Below are positions 8,178 through 18,118 of a stretch of 64,000 nucleotides of DNA, piece after piece. A program made the position numbers and the translations under genes. Location: NCBI GenBank assembly GCA_052117605.1, contig JBQKIT010000005.1; one strand, written 5' to 3'. The notes under the pieces were generated by a model that saw only the letters and a list, made by a program, of their open reading frames with translations, searched no databases and was not told the origin of the DNA. Numbering within the stretch: the stretch's first letter is position 1; the number at the start of each line of letters is the position of its first letter. The stretch is from CAG-791 sp000431495 (GTDB taxonomy: Bacteria; Bacillota; Clostridia; Lachnospirales; Lachnospiraceae).

Positions 8178-9170
8178 ATGAAGTGGATGCGGTTTCGGGT
8201 TCGTACAACAGCGGATGCGGAGGACATTCTGATCAGCTCCATGCAGGACATCGGTCTGTGCGGTGCCCAGATCGAGGATCATGTTCCGCTGACGGCAGCG
8301 GAAAAGGAGCAGATGTTTGTGGATATTATGCCGGAAGAGCCTGCCGATGACGGGAGTGCTGTTCTGAGCTTTTATGTGGAGGAGACCGAGGACGGGAAGC
8401 TTCGCCTGGAGGACGGAGAGAAGACGCCGGAGGAAGTTTGCGGCGAAATGGAGAATGTGATCCGTGAGCTCCGTGAGTATTCGGATGCCATCGGAGATGG
8501 GACCGTTACCATTGAAGAAACCGAGGACATCGACTGGGTGAATAACTGGAAGCAGTTTTTCCACCAGTTCTGGATTGATGACGTTCTGGTTATCCCTTCG
8601 TGGGAAAAGCCGGTGGAAACGGATCGAAAGCCGGCCCTGACTTTTCACATTGATCCCGGTACGGCCTTTGGAACCGGTGCACATGAGACCACACAGCTCT
8701 GCATTCGTGAGATTCGCAAATATCTGTCAGAGAATACGGAAATCCTGGATGTCGGAACCGGAAGCGGAATCCTGTCCATTCTGTCTCTGATGCTGGGAGC
8801 AAAATCGGCCGTGGGAACGGATCTGGATCCCTGTGCCGCCCCTGCCATTGCGGAAAATCTGGAGGCGAACGGAGTGGATGCAGAACGCTTTGAAGTCATC
8901 CTCGGCAATCTGATTGATGATCCGAAGGTACAGGATGAGGTTGGCTATGGTCGCTATGATATCGTGGTTGCCAACATTCTGCCCAATGTACTGATCCCGC
9001 TTACGCCTGCGGCGGTTCGCGCGGTAAAGCCGGGCGGCGTTTTTATTACGAGCGGCATTCTGGAGGGAAAAGAGGAGTCGGTTGCGGAAGCCATGAAAAA
9101 GGAAGGGCTTCAGATTGAGGAGATTACCGCGCAGGGCGAGTGGCGCTGTGTGACTGGACGGAAAGTCTGA
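8178..9170 (+). CDS. prmA: Ribosomal protein L11 methyltransferase PrmA
   Basis: A SAM-dependent enzyme that methylates lysines and the N-terminus of ribosomal protein L11. In its 330 residues the N-terminal substrate domain precedes a Rossmann domain with the SAM loop ILDVGTGSGILSI and the post-I acidic strand ending in GTDLDP, then VANILPNVL. The DPGTAFGTGAHETT segment ahead of the SAM loop is characteristic of PrmA. The ATG at 8178 is used because GTGAGG lies about seven bases upstream; a GTG six bases earlier is in frame. The gene commonly follows dnaJ in Firmicutes and is followed here by rsmE after nine bases. Confidence 0.95.
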   Translation: MKWMRFRVRTTADAEDILISSMQDIGLCGAQIEDHVPLTAAEKEQMFVDIMPEEPADDGSAVLSFYVEETEDGKLRLEDGEKTPEEVCGEMENVIRELREYSDAIGDGTVTIEETEDIDWVNNWKQFFHQFWIDDVLVIPSWEKPVETDRKPALTFHIDPGTAFGTGAHETTQLCIREIRKYLSENTEILDVGTGSGILSILSLMLGAKSAVGTDLDPCAAPAIAENLEANGVDAERFEVILGNLIDDPKVQDEVGYGRYDIVVANILPNVLIPLTPAAVRAVKPGGVFITSGILEGKEESVAEAMKKEGLQIEEITAQGEWRCVTGRKV

Positions 9171-9179
9171 GGGAGAATT

Positions 9180-9926
9180 ATGCTGCATCTATTCGCAGAT
9201 CCATCTGATGTACAGGATGAGCTTCTGACCATTACGGGGCCGGAGGTGAATCACATTCGAAATGTGATGCGCTTAAAGCCAGGCGAGGAAATCAGCGTCA
9301 GCATCGGCGGAGACGGTAAGGAATACCGATATGGCATCGAAAGCTATACAGAGGATTCGGTTCTGTGCAGGCTGCGCTTCGTGAAGGACAAAGAGGTGGA
9401 GCTTCCGGTGAAGGTCCTGCTGTTTCAGGGGCTTCCCAAGGCGGATAAAATGGATCTGATTGTGCAGAAGGCCGTGGAGCTCGGCGCAGCGGAAATTATT
9501 CCGGTGAGCATGGAGCGCTGCGTTGTGAAGCTGGATGCCGGAAAGGCAGCCAAAAAGACAGCGAGATGGCAGACCATCGCGGAATCTGCGGCGTCTCAGT
9601 CAAGACGGAGCATTATCCCCAGGGTTCTTGCGCCGATGAGCATGAAAGAAGCCGTAGAATATGCAAAAGAGCAGACGGAGGTCCGTGTCATTCCCTATGA
9701 GCTTCAGGAGGATGATGGCTCCGTGAAGCAGTATCTGGAGAGTCTGAAGGAAGGACAGTCCGTCAGTATTTTCATCGGACCGGAGGGCGGCTTTGCGCCC
9801 GGCGAGGTGGAGCTTGCGAAGGAAGCGGGGATCCGGCCGATTTCTCTTGGCCGGAGGATTCTTCGGACGGAGACGGCGGGACTTGCGATTTTGTCCTGGC
9901 TGATTTACATTCTGGAAATACAGTAA
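9180..9926 (+). CDS. rsmE: 16S rRNA (uracil-1498-N3) methyltransferase RsmE
   Basis: A SPOUT-class methyltransferase that modifies U1498 of 16S rRNA in the 30S decoding region. The protein has 248 residues with an N-terminal PUA-like domain (ITGPEVNHIRNVMRLKPGE) and the C-terminal knot containing FIGPEGGFAPGEVELA and LGRRILRTETAG, both RsmE hallmarks. AGGGAG precedes the start. It is nine bases after prmA, so translation is likely coupled. With prmA it forms a ribosome-maturation pair attached to the chaperone operon, an arrangement seen in many Firmicutes. Confidence 0.95.
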   Translation: MLHLFADPSDVQDELLTITGPEVNHIRNVMRLKPGEEISVSIGGDGKEYRYGIESYTEDSVLCRLRFVKDKEVELPVKVLLFQGLPKADKMDLIVQKAVELGAAEIIPVSMERCVVKLDAGKAAKKTARWQTIAESAASQSRRSIIPRVLAPMSMKEAVEYAKEQTEVRVIPYELQEDDGSVKQYLESLKEGQSVSIFIGPEGGFAPGEVELAKEAGIRPISLGRRILRTETAGLAILSWLIYILEIQ

Positions 9927-9983
9927 AGGGCGGCGGAGAGGTCTGCTTGCCTGGGACGAGGAGTAAGACAGAAGAAGGCAGAA

Positions 9984-11147
9984 ATGGAAAAAAGAGAAAT
10001 TTATCTGGATAATTCGGCAACGACCAGAGTATTTCCGGAAGTGGTCCGGCTGATGGACACCATCTATCTGGACGAATACGGCAATCCGTCGAGCATGCAT
10101 CACAAGGGCGTGGAGGCGGAGCGGCATATCCGCGAAGCGAAGAAGACATTTGCGGATATTCTGAAATGCACGCCGCAGAACATTTATTTTACCTCCTGCG
10201 GAACGGAATCCGACAACATCTCCCTGATCGGTGCGGCGAGGGCCAATCTGAGAAGCGGGAAGCATCTGATTACAACGGCCATTGAGCACCCGGCAATTCT
10301 GGAGACCATGAAATACCTGGAATCGGAAGGCTTCGAGGTGACCATTCTCCCTGTGGATCACAACGGCAGGGTGGATCCGGAGGCAGTTTATGATGCGGTT
10401 CGGGAGGACACGACTCTGGTTTCCGTAATGCACACGAATAATGAGATTGGTGCATTGGAGCCCATTGCGGAAATCGGCCGCAGAATCAAAGAGAAAAATC
10501 CGAATACACTGTTTCATGTGGACGCGGTGCAGGGCTTTTGCAAGGCGATCATCCAACCGAAGAAGATGCACATCGATCTTCTCTCCGCAAGCGGTCATAA
10601 GATTCATGCACCGAAGGGAATCGGTCTTCTGTACATTGGAGATCACGTGAAGATTCATAACATCATGTACGGCGGCGGTCAGCAGAAGGGAATGCGCAGC
10701 GGCACCGAGAATGTGGCAGGGATTGCCGGCATGGCACTTGCTGCCCGCATGCTGTATCAGGACCTGGATGCGGAAATGGATCGTCTGTATGCCATGAAGG
10801 AGCAGTTCGTGAAGGACGTGACTGCAATTGAAGGGGTTACTGTGAATGGCCTGACAGGACGGGACAGTGCGCCGCACGTCATCAGCATTTCCGTCGACGG
10901 TGTCAGGGCCGAGGTCCTTCTGCATGCGCTGGAGGAGAAGGGAATCTATGTGTCATCCGGAAGCGCCTGCGCATCCAATCATCCGCATATTTCGGACACA
11001 CTGCTGGCAATCGGAACACCGCAGGAGCATCTCGACTCCACATTGCGCTTCAGCCTGTCGGTGATGAATACACCGGAAGAATTAAAAGAGGCAGCGGATG
11101 CGCTGGCCCAGCTTCTGCCTTTTCTGAGGAAATACACCCGGAGGTGA
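9984..11147 (+). CDS. Cysteine desulfurase (NifS/IscS family), ThiI partner
   Basis: A PLP enzyme of 387 residues that takes sulfur from cysteine and carries it as a persulfide. H102 is in the cofactor-stacking position (AIEHPA), SGHKIHAPKG gives the Schiff-base lysine K206, and SSGSACAS places the persulfide cysteine at C329. The gene ends two bases before thiI, so the two are almost certainly co-translated. In Bacillus a dedicated NifS-like protein (NifZ) paired this way supplies sulfur for 4-thiouridine in tRNA; I infer the same role here. No IscU or SufU gene is nearby, arguing against general Fe-S assembly as its main task. Confidence 0.93.
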   Translation: MEKREIYLDNSATTRVFPEVVRLMDTIYLDEYGNPSSMHHKGVEAERHIREAKKTFADILKCTPQNIYFTSCGTESDNISLIGAARANLRSGKHLITTAIEHPAILETMKYLESEGFEVTILPVDHNGRVDPEAVYDAVREDTTLVSVMHTNNEIGALEPIAEIGRRIKEKNPNTLFHVDAVQGFCKAIIQPKKMHIDLLSASGHKIHAPKGIGLLYIGDHVKIHNIMYGGGQQKGMRSGTENVAGIAGMALAARMLYQDLDAEMDRLYAMKEQFVKDVTAIEGVTVNGLTGRDSAPHVISISVDGVRAEVLLHALEEKGIYVSSGSACASNHPHISDTLLAIGTPQEHLDSTLRFSLSVMNTPEELKEAADALAQLLPFLRKYTRR

Positions 11148-11149
11148 AT

Positions 11150-12385
11150 ATGAAATACCACGCATTTTTGATTAAATACGCAGAGATCGGAATCAAAGGA
11201 AAGAACCGCGGCATCTTTGAGGAGCAGCTGATCAACCAGATCCGGATTGCCTTAAAGCGCTGCGAAGGGCATTTTACGATTGACCGGACGAGCGGCCGGA
11301 TTTTTGTCAACTGTCTGAGCGAGTACGACTATGATGAAGTCGTGGAGAACCTGAGCCATGTTTTTGGCATTGCAGGGATCTGCCCGACGGTCATCATGCC
11401 GGTCGTTCCGGTCGAAGAGCTTCGGAAGGCAGCAGGAGATTTCTTCGGCGTGGAATACGAGAATCGTGCCGTGTCCTTTAAGGTGCACACGAGACGCCTC
11501 GCAAAGAGCTATCCCATGGAATCCATGGAGCTGAATGCGGAAATCGGCGAAGAGATTCTGACCCGCTATCCGGAATCCCGTGTGGATGTTCACACACCTG
11601 AGGTTCTTCTGAATGTGGAAATCCGGGAGAGAATCTATCTGTATTCTCATATTCTTCCCGGGCCGGGAGGACTCCCGATCGGCTGCAGCGGAAAGGGAAT
11701 GCTTCTTTTGTCCGGAGGCATTGATTCTCCCGTTGCCGGGTGGATGTGTGCAAAGCGCGGATTAAAGCTGGATGCCACCTATTTCAATGCGCCGCCCTAT
11801 ACGAGTGAGCGTGCGCTGCAGAAGGTCATTGATCTGGCGTCCATCGTTGCCAGATATACAGGCCCCATTTACCTGCATAATATTAACTTCACGGAGATTC
11901 AGCTGTACATCTATGAGAAATGCCCGCATGACGAGCTGACGATCATTATGCGGCGCTATATGATGCGGATTGCGGAGCTGATCGCAAAGAGAACGGAATG
12001 CGACGCTCTGATCACAGGAGAGAGCATCGGACAGGTTGCTTCGCAGACGACGCGGAGCCTTGGTGTCACGAACGCAGTCTGCACGCTGCCGGTTTTCCGG
12101 CCGCTAATTGCGTTTGACAAGGAAGATATCGTCACGATCTCCAAGAAAATCGAAACCTATGAGACCTCCATTCAGCCTTACGAGGACTGCTGCACCATTT
12201 TTGTTGCCAAACATCCCGTGACGAAGCCGCTCCTTGGCGTCATTGAGCAGCATGAGCACAATCTGGATGAGAAGATTGAAGAAATGATTCAGAGAGCCCT
12301 GGATACGGATGAAATTCTGATTGTCGGGCAGGACGGCGTCCGCAGACTGAAAGAGCGGGAGGATCCGCTGCAGGAGGGCATGTGA
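11150..12385 (+). CDS. thiI: tRNA 4-thiouridine synthase ThiI
   Basis: ThiI adenylates U8 of tRNA and inserts sulfur to give 4-thiouridine. The 411-residue protein shows the N-terminal ferredoxin-like and THUMP region and a PP-loop SGGIDS at 188-193, followed by the family stretch ESIGQVASQTTRSL. There is no C-terminal rhodanese domain; this short form is usual in Firmicutes and relies on a partner cysteine desulfurase, which is the gene immediately upstream. The ATG at 11150 is chosen over a GTG at 11144 because GGAGG lies at 11140-11144. The next hairpin downstream has its T-run on the other strand. Confidence 0.95.
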   Translation: MKYHAFLIKYAEIGIKGKNRGIFEEQLINQIRIALKRCEGHFTIDRTSGRIFVNCLSEYDYDEVVENLSHVFGIAGICPTVIMPVVPVEELRKAAGDFFGVEYENRAVSFKVHTRRLAKSYPMESMELNAEIGEEILTRYPESRVDVHTPEVLLNVEIRERIYLYSHILPGPGGLPIGCSGKGMLLLSGGIDSPVAGWMCAKRGLKLDATYFNAPPYTSERALQKVIDLASIVARYTGPIYLHNINFTEIQLYIYEKCPHDELTIIMRRYMMRIAELIAKRTECDALITGESIGQVASQTTRSLGVTNAVCTLPVFRPLIAFDKEDIVTISKKIETYETSIQPYEDCCTIFVAKHPVTKPLLGVIEQHEHNLDEKIEEMIQRALDTDEILIVGQDGVRRLKEREDPLQEGM

Positions 12386-12409
12386 TACTGCCCGAGCGTG
12401 TGTGACATG

Positions 12410-12446
12410 AAAAAAGACGGCCGGTCATACAAGATGACCGGCCGTC
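12410..12446 (-). terminator. Terminator of the HPr-like gene
   Basis: A perfect 13-bp stem (12416-12428 with 12434-12446) around a five-base loop. On the + strand it is preceded by six A residues, so on the - strand the stem is followed by six T residues: a strong terminator for the minus-strand gene. On the + strand only TGTCC follows, so termination of thiI would be weaker. Confidence 0.85.
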
Positions 12447-12507
12447 TGTCCTGACAGGAAAGTTCAAGTCTGGCTTCTTCAGAGAAAACTTCTTCGAAGA
12501 AAACAGA

Positions 12508-12741
12508 TTACTGAATCAGATACGGCTTCAGAACCGTCATAATCTGATCAACGTTGTCTTCGGCATGAATGTTCAGGTCAATCGGCTTGGACAGATCCAG
12601 AGAGAAGATGCCCATGATGGACTTTGCATCGATGACATATCTTCCGGACACCAGATCGAAATCATAATCGAACTTGGTAATGTCGTTTACAAAGGACTTC
12701 ACCTTGTCAATGGAATTCAGAGAAATCTTAACAGTTTTCAA
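12508..12741 (-). CDS. HPr-like protein lacking the active-site histidine
   Basis: A 77-residue protein with the HPr fold signature in its second half: SGRYVIDAKSIMGIFSLDLSKPI aligns with the KSIMGVMSLG region of HPr, with S41 in the position of regulatory Ser46. The first half has no IHARPA motif and no histidine at the catalytic position (SLNSIDKVKSF instead), so phosphotransfer from Enzyme I as in the PTS is not expected. Translation starts at TTG 12741, supported by AAAGGGGG seven bases upstream; no ATG is available nearby. Single gene with its own terminator, divergent from mtaB. Similar small HPr-like proteins occur in Lachnospiraceae; a regulatory role is inference. Confidence 0.75.
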   Translation of the reverse strand: MKTVKISLNSIDKVKSFVNDITKFDYDFDLVSGRYVIDAKSIMGIFSLDLSKPIDLNIHAEDNVDQIMTVLKPYLIQ

Positions 12742-12786
12742 AAAATGACCCCCTTTATTCTCTTTGGTTTGGAGTGATAGTTAGCG

Positions 12787-12800
12787 GGCGACAAATCGCC
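12787..12800. promoter_or_regulatory. Inverted repeat between the HPr-like gene and mtaB
   Basis: GGCGA, four bases, TCGCC lies in the 118-base divergent intergenic region. On the + strand a possible promoter overlaps it (GACA at 12790-12793, TATAGT at 12812-12817). It could be an operator serving one or both genes; no regulator can be named. Confidence 0.3.
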
Positions 12801-12859
12801 ATATACAGTTTTATAGTAATGACTGAATGAACAAAAGTCAATCATAACGAGGTTAAGGT

Positions 12860-14176
12860 ATGATGAAAAAGGCAGCAGTTCACAATCTTGGCTGCAAGGT
12901 AAACAGCTATGAGCTGGATGTCATGGTACAAGAGCTGTGTCATGCAGGATATCAGATGGTTCCCTTTGAGGAAAAGGCCGACCTGTATCTGGTCAACACC
13001 TGCAGTGTGACCAGTATTGCGGACCGGAAGAGCCGGCAGATGCTGCACCGGGCGAAGCATCTCAATCCGGAGGCACTGGTGATTGCCGTCGGCTGCTATG
13101 TGGAAACCGACAGAAAGCGTCTGGAGGAGGACCCTCTGGTGGATCTGTGCATCGGGAATAATCGGAAGGCCGGCATTGCGGAGATCGTGAAGAGCTATCT
13201 GGAAGGCAGGATGGAGGAGAAAGAAACCTGTGCAAATCTGACGGATCATCCGGCATTTGAATCCATGCAGCTGGAGGCTCCCGGACGAACCCGCGCAGAC
13301 ATCAAGATACAGGACGGCTGCAATCAGTTCTGCACCTACTGCATCATCCCGTATGCAAGAGGACGAATCCGCTCCAGAGACCCGGAAGAGGTCATGGAAG
13401 AAATCCGGCGCCTTGCCGCAGATGGCGTAAAGGAAGTGGTTATTACCGGAATTCATCTCTCCTCGTATGGACGGGAAAAAGGATTGGAGCCGGGAACAGA
13501 GCTTTTGAATCTTCTGACCAGGATACAGCTGACGGCAGGAATTGAACGGATCCGCCTGGGCTCTCTGGAGCCGAGAATCATTACGGAATCCTTTGCAAGA
13601 GGAATCAGCCGTCTTTCCAAGGTCTGCCCGCATTTTCATCTCTCACTCCAGAGCGGCTGTGATGAGACGCTTCGGCGGATGAACCGCCATTATACGGCGG
13701 CGGAATACCGCGAGGGTGTTGAGATCCTCCGGAAATACTATGACCGGCCGGCCATCACGACGGATATTATTGTCGGCTTTCAGGGAGAAACTGAGGAGGA
13801 ATTTGAAAAAAGCCGTGCTTTTGCAGATGAGATCCGCTTTTACGAGATCCATGTTTTCAAATACTCTGTGCGGAAGGGGACAGCGGCAGAGAAGCTTCCG
13901 AATCCCTGCACGGCCGCGCAGAAGGCCGAACGGAGTGATGTGCTCCTTGCTCTGACACAGAGGCAGGCAAGGCAGTACCGGGAAAGCTTTGTGGGAGAGC
14001 AGGAGGAGCTGATCCTGGAAGAAAAGGTTACGGTAAACGGAAGCTCCTTCTATACCGGGCATACGATGCGCTATGTGGAAGGCCTGGTGCCTGCAGAAGG
14101 TCATCATCAGGGAGAGCTTGTCGCCGGAATCGTCACAGGGCTTTCTGATGACGAAACGCGGCTGATATTGGCCTGA
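12860..14176 (+). CDS. mtaB: tRNA t6A37 methylthiotransferase MtaB
   Basis: A radical-SAM enzyme that adds a methylthio group to t6A37 of tRNAs reading ANN codons, giving ms2t6A. The 438-residue protein has the N-terminal UPF0004 domain with cysteines C12, C48 and C79 for one Fe-S cluster, the radical-SAM triad C154, C158, C161 in DGCNQFCTYCIIPYARGR, and a C-terminal TRAM-like region. GCKVNSYE near the start is typical of MtaB rather than MiaB. Two consecutive ATGs (12860, 12863) could both serve as start. It is divergent from the HPr-like gene and is followed by an independently promoted ireB. Confidence 0.93.
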   Translation: MMKKAAVHNLGCKVNSYELDVMVQELCHAGYQMVPFEEKADLYLVNTCSVTSIADRKSRQMLHRAKHLNPEALVIAVGCYVETDRKRLEEDPLVDLCIGNNRKAGIAEIVKSYLEGRMEEKETCANLTDHPAFESMQLEAPGRTRADIKIQDGCNQFCTYCIIPYARGRIRSRDPEEVMEEIRRLAADGVKEVVITGIHLSSYGREKGLEPGTELLNLLTRIQLTAGIERIRLGSLEPRIITESFARGISRLSKVCPHFHLSLQSGCDETLRRMNRHYTAAEYREGVEILRKYYDRPAITTDIIVGFQGETEEEFEKSRAFADEIRFYEIHVFKYSVRKGTAAEKLPNPCTAAQKAERSDVLLALTQRQARQYRESFVGEQEELILEEKVTVNGSSFYTGHTMRYVEGLVPAEGHHQGELVAGIVTGLSDDETRLILA

Positions 14177-14189
14177 TTCCGGAACAAAA

Positions 14190-14218
14190 TTGCCGTGAAC
14201 CGTAAAATGAGGTATGAT
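14190..14218 (+). promoter_or_regulatory. Promoter of the ireB-ruvX-rnj group
   Basis: TTGCCG at 14190-14195 and TATGAT at 14213-14218 with exactly 17 bases between. It lies just after the mtaB stop and leaves a leader of roughly 175 bases before the ireB start. Confidence 0.7.
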
Positions 14219-14240
14219 GATATATCAGATCTCTTTATGG

Positions 14241-14299
14241 AAAGCTCTGCAGGAGAGCTTTGCAGAGAATGATTTCAGTTGCTGCGCGAAGGATTCGCG
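14241..14299 (+). other. Structured ireB leader with competing hairpins
   Basis: AAAGCTCT (14241-14248) pairs perfectly with AGAGCTTT (14254-14261). CTCTGCA (14245-14251) can instead pair with TGCAGAG (14261-14267). The two stems share bases and exclude each other. A third stem, CGCGAA with TTCGCG (14285-14299), follows. None has a T-run. The layout resembles a leader that switches structure, but no known riboswitch class is recognisable. Confidence 0.5.
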
Positions 14300-14401
14300 A
14301 GAAGATAAAACGGAAAGAACAATACAGTTGAAGCATTCGGGGAAAACGAAATGACGCAGTCCCCGTATAAGTCCGCACAGGATGCGGCAGGAAAGGATAG
14401 A

Positions 14402-14689
14402 ATGAAGAGATACAGTGAAGAAGATTTAAGCAGCACACAGTATTTTAAGGTCAAGCCCGATCAGGAAAGCGGAACCAGAAAGGTTCTGTCGATCGTGTAC
14501 GAGGCACTGACGAAGAAGGGGTATGATCCGGTCAATCAGATCGTCGGCTACATTATGTCGGGAGACCCCACTTATATTACCAACTATATGGGAGCGAGAA
14601 GCCTGATTATGAAGGTGGAGCGTGATGAGCTGGTAGAAGAGATTCTTGAGTCGTACATCCGGAACAATCACTGGAATGAAGAGGTCTGA
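14402..14689 (+). CDS. ireB: IreB family regulatory phosphoprotein
   Basis: A 95-residue protein of the IreB/YrzL (UPF0297, DUF965) family. In Enterococcus IreB is a small dimer phosphorylated by the Ser/Thr kinase IreK and counteracts cephalosporin resistance. Family features visible here are KVLSIVYEALTKKGYDPVNQIVGY, then MSGDPTYITN and the C-terminal VERDELVEEILESYI. The start at 14402 is chosen because GGAAAGG lies just upstream and residues before it do not resemble the family. N-terminal threonine and serine residues (DLSSTQYF) are in the region where phosphorylation occurs in homologs. It is 21 bases before ruvX, the conserved neighbour. Confidence 0.92.
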   Translation: MKRYSEEDLSSTQYFKVKPDQESGTRKVLSIVYEALTKKGYDPVNQIVGYIMSGDPTYITNYMGARSLIMKVERDELVEEILESYIRNNHWNEEV

Positions 14690-15143
14690 GCTTCGGCAGG
14701 AGAAGATGGCATGAGAGTGATGGGCCTTGATTACGGCTCGAAAACAGTAGGAGTCGCACTGTCTGATGAACTTCTGATGACAGCGCAGCCGAAGGAGACC
14801 ATCTGGCGGGACCGTGAAGGAAAAATCCGGAAAACACTGGTCCGCATTGAGGAGCTGATCCTCGAATATGACGTCAGACTGATTGTCCTCGGACTGCCGC
14901 TGAATATGGATGACAGCATAGGAGAACGCGCAGAAGCCGCACTTGATTTCAAGGAGCGTCTGGAACGGCGGACTTCTGTGCCTGTTGTGATGTCCGATGA
15001 GAGACTGACTACGGTGGAAGCGGATGAAATGCTCTCCAGAATGGAGATCCCGCCACAGCACCGCAAGCAGTATCTGGATCAGATCGCAGCCAGCGTGATT
15101 CTTCAGGAATATATGGAGAACCATAGGAAAGAACTGGTACAAA

Positions 15144-16865
<1,722 letters not shown>

Positions 16866-16919
16866 GAGGGATCCGCCTGGTCCGGGAAAGCCGGAGCAGG
16901 CGGGTGAGGTAAGAAAGCT

Positions 16920-17363
16920 ATGAAATCTTCTGATCGTGGATACAGGAGGCCGCAAAGACGTCCGATGCCGCGCCTGAAGGACGGGCAGGGAACCTTGGAC
17001 TGGATTGGCGATGTGGTCAAGGTGGTGCTGATCATTGTCGTGATTATGTTCTGTGTGACCATGTCGCACCGCGCCTACAAGATCGGCTACAGCATTTTCT
17101 ATGAGGCGGCTGTGGACGAGAAGGGAAGCGGCAGGACGGTTGAGGTGACGGTGACCGACGGAATGACTGCGGTGCAGGTCGGAAAGCTTCTGCAGGAGGA
17201 CGGGCTGATCAAGGACGCGGAAGTATTCAGCTATCAGGAACGGTTTTCTTCCTACCATGGAAAAATATATCCGGGAACTTATACACTTTCCACGGAGATG
17301 ACACCGAGTGAAATGATCAAGAAGCTGGCGGAGAATACGCCTGCGGAGGATGATGCCGAATGA
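16920..17363 (+). CDS. MltG/YceG-like membrane protein without catalytic domain
   Basis: A 147-residue protein: about 30 basic, Arg/Pro-rich cytoplasmic residues, one membrane helix (VVKVVLIIVVIMFCVTM), and an extracytoplasmic segment with a LysM-like pattern (VEVTVTDGMTAVQVGKLLQEDGLIKDAEVFSYQ, then IYPGTYTLSTEMTPSEMIKKL). This matches only the N-terminal subdomain of the endolytic transglycosylase MltG; the C-terminal catalytic domain with its glutamate is absent. Short forms like this accompany RNase J and the methyltransferase in other clostridia as far as I recall, so this is probably a stable protein rather than a fragment. It overlaps the next gene by four bases. Function unknown; peptidoglycan binding is a guess. 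Confidence 0.7.
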   Translation: MKSSDRGYRRPQRRPMPRLKDGQGTLDWIGDVVKVVLIIVVIMFCVTMSHRAYKIGYSIFYEAAVDEKGSGRTVEVTVTDGMTAVQVGKLLQEDGLIKDAEVFSYQERFSSYHGKIYPGTYTLSTEMTPSEMIKKLAENTPAEDDAE

Positions 17364-18043
17364 GAGACATCGATTCAGAAAAAGAAGAACGGATTCTGAC
17401 CTTTATGGAGTCTCTGGCAGCAGGAAATACAGCATTTCTGAATTCATTGGAGAAAGAGGCGCTGGGCGAGGCGGTCCCGATTATCAGGACGCAGACCCAG
17501 AGCCTCCTTCGTTTTCTTCTGGAGCTTACGAAACCGGCGAGAATTCTGGAGGTCGGAACTGCAACCGGATTTTCCGCCTGCCTGATGCTGAATTATGCAC
17601 CGGAAGGGACAGAGCTGACGACGATAGAGCGTGATCCGGAACGGATCGAAAAGGCCAGAAGACACTTTGCATTGATCGATGAAGATCCGGCTGCAATGCC
17701 AGGGCGGCACTCGGCACAGATTACACTTCTGGAGGGCGACGCCGCGGAGATCCTGAAGGGACTGAAAGGACCGTATGATTTTATTTTCATGGATGCGGCC
17801 AAGGGACAGTACATTCACTTCCTTCCGGAGATTCTGAGGCTGATGCAAAAGGGCGGCCTTCTTGTGTCGGACAATGTCTTCAAGGAAGGGGAGATTCTGG
17901 AGTCGCGCTTTGCGGTAAAACGCAGAGACCGGACCATTCATAAAAGAATGCGCGAATATCTGCAGGCGCTTTCGGACAATCCGGAGCTTCAGACGCTTCT
18001 TCTGGAGGAAGGCGACGGAGCAGCGCTGTGTATTCGGAAATAA
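17360..18043 (+). CDS. trmR: SAM-dependent O-methyltransferase, TrmR-like
   Basis: A class I methyltransferase of 227 residues in the COMT-like O-methyltransferase family. The SAM loop is LEVGTATGFSACLML, followed by TTIERDPERIEKAR, the metal-binding IFMDAAKGQY and VSDNVF motif. Bacillus TrmR (YrrM) of this family methylates 5-hydroxyuridine at tRNA position 34 to 5-methoxyuridine; the assignment here rests on the downstream U32 hydroxylase gene, the same neighbourhood as in Bacillus yrrMNO. The start overlaps the MltG-like gene by four bases (ATGA), so translation is coupled. If the context were ignored, only a generic O-methyltransferase could be claimed. Confidence 0.82.
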   Translation: MRDIDSEKEERILTFMESLAAGNTAFLNSLEKEALGEAVPIIRTQTQSLLRFLLELTKPARILEVGTATGFSACLMLNYAPEGTELTTIERDPERIEKARRHFALIDEDPAAMPGRHSAQITLLEGDAAEILKGLKGPYDFIFMDAAKGQYIHFLPEILRLMQKGGLLVSDNVFKEGEILESRFAVKRRDRTIHKRMREYLQALSDNPELQTLLLEEGDGAALCIRK

Positions 18044-18118
18044 CCCGTTTACAGCCTACAGCAGTACCGCCGCAGCGACAGAGCCGCGGCAGAGAGATCA
18101 TATCAGAGGATAACGTTT

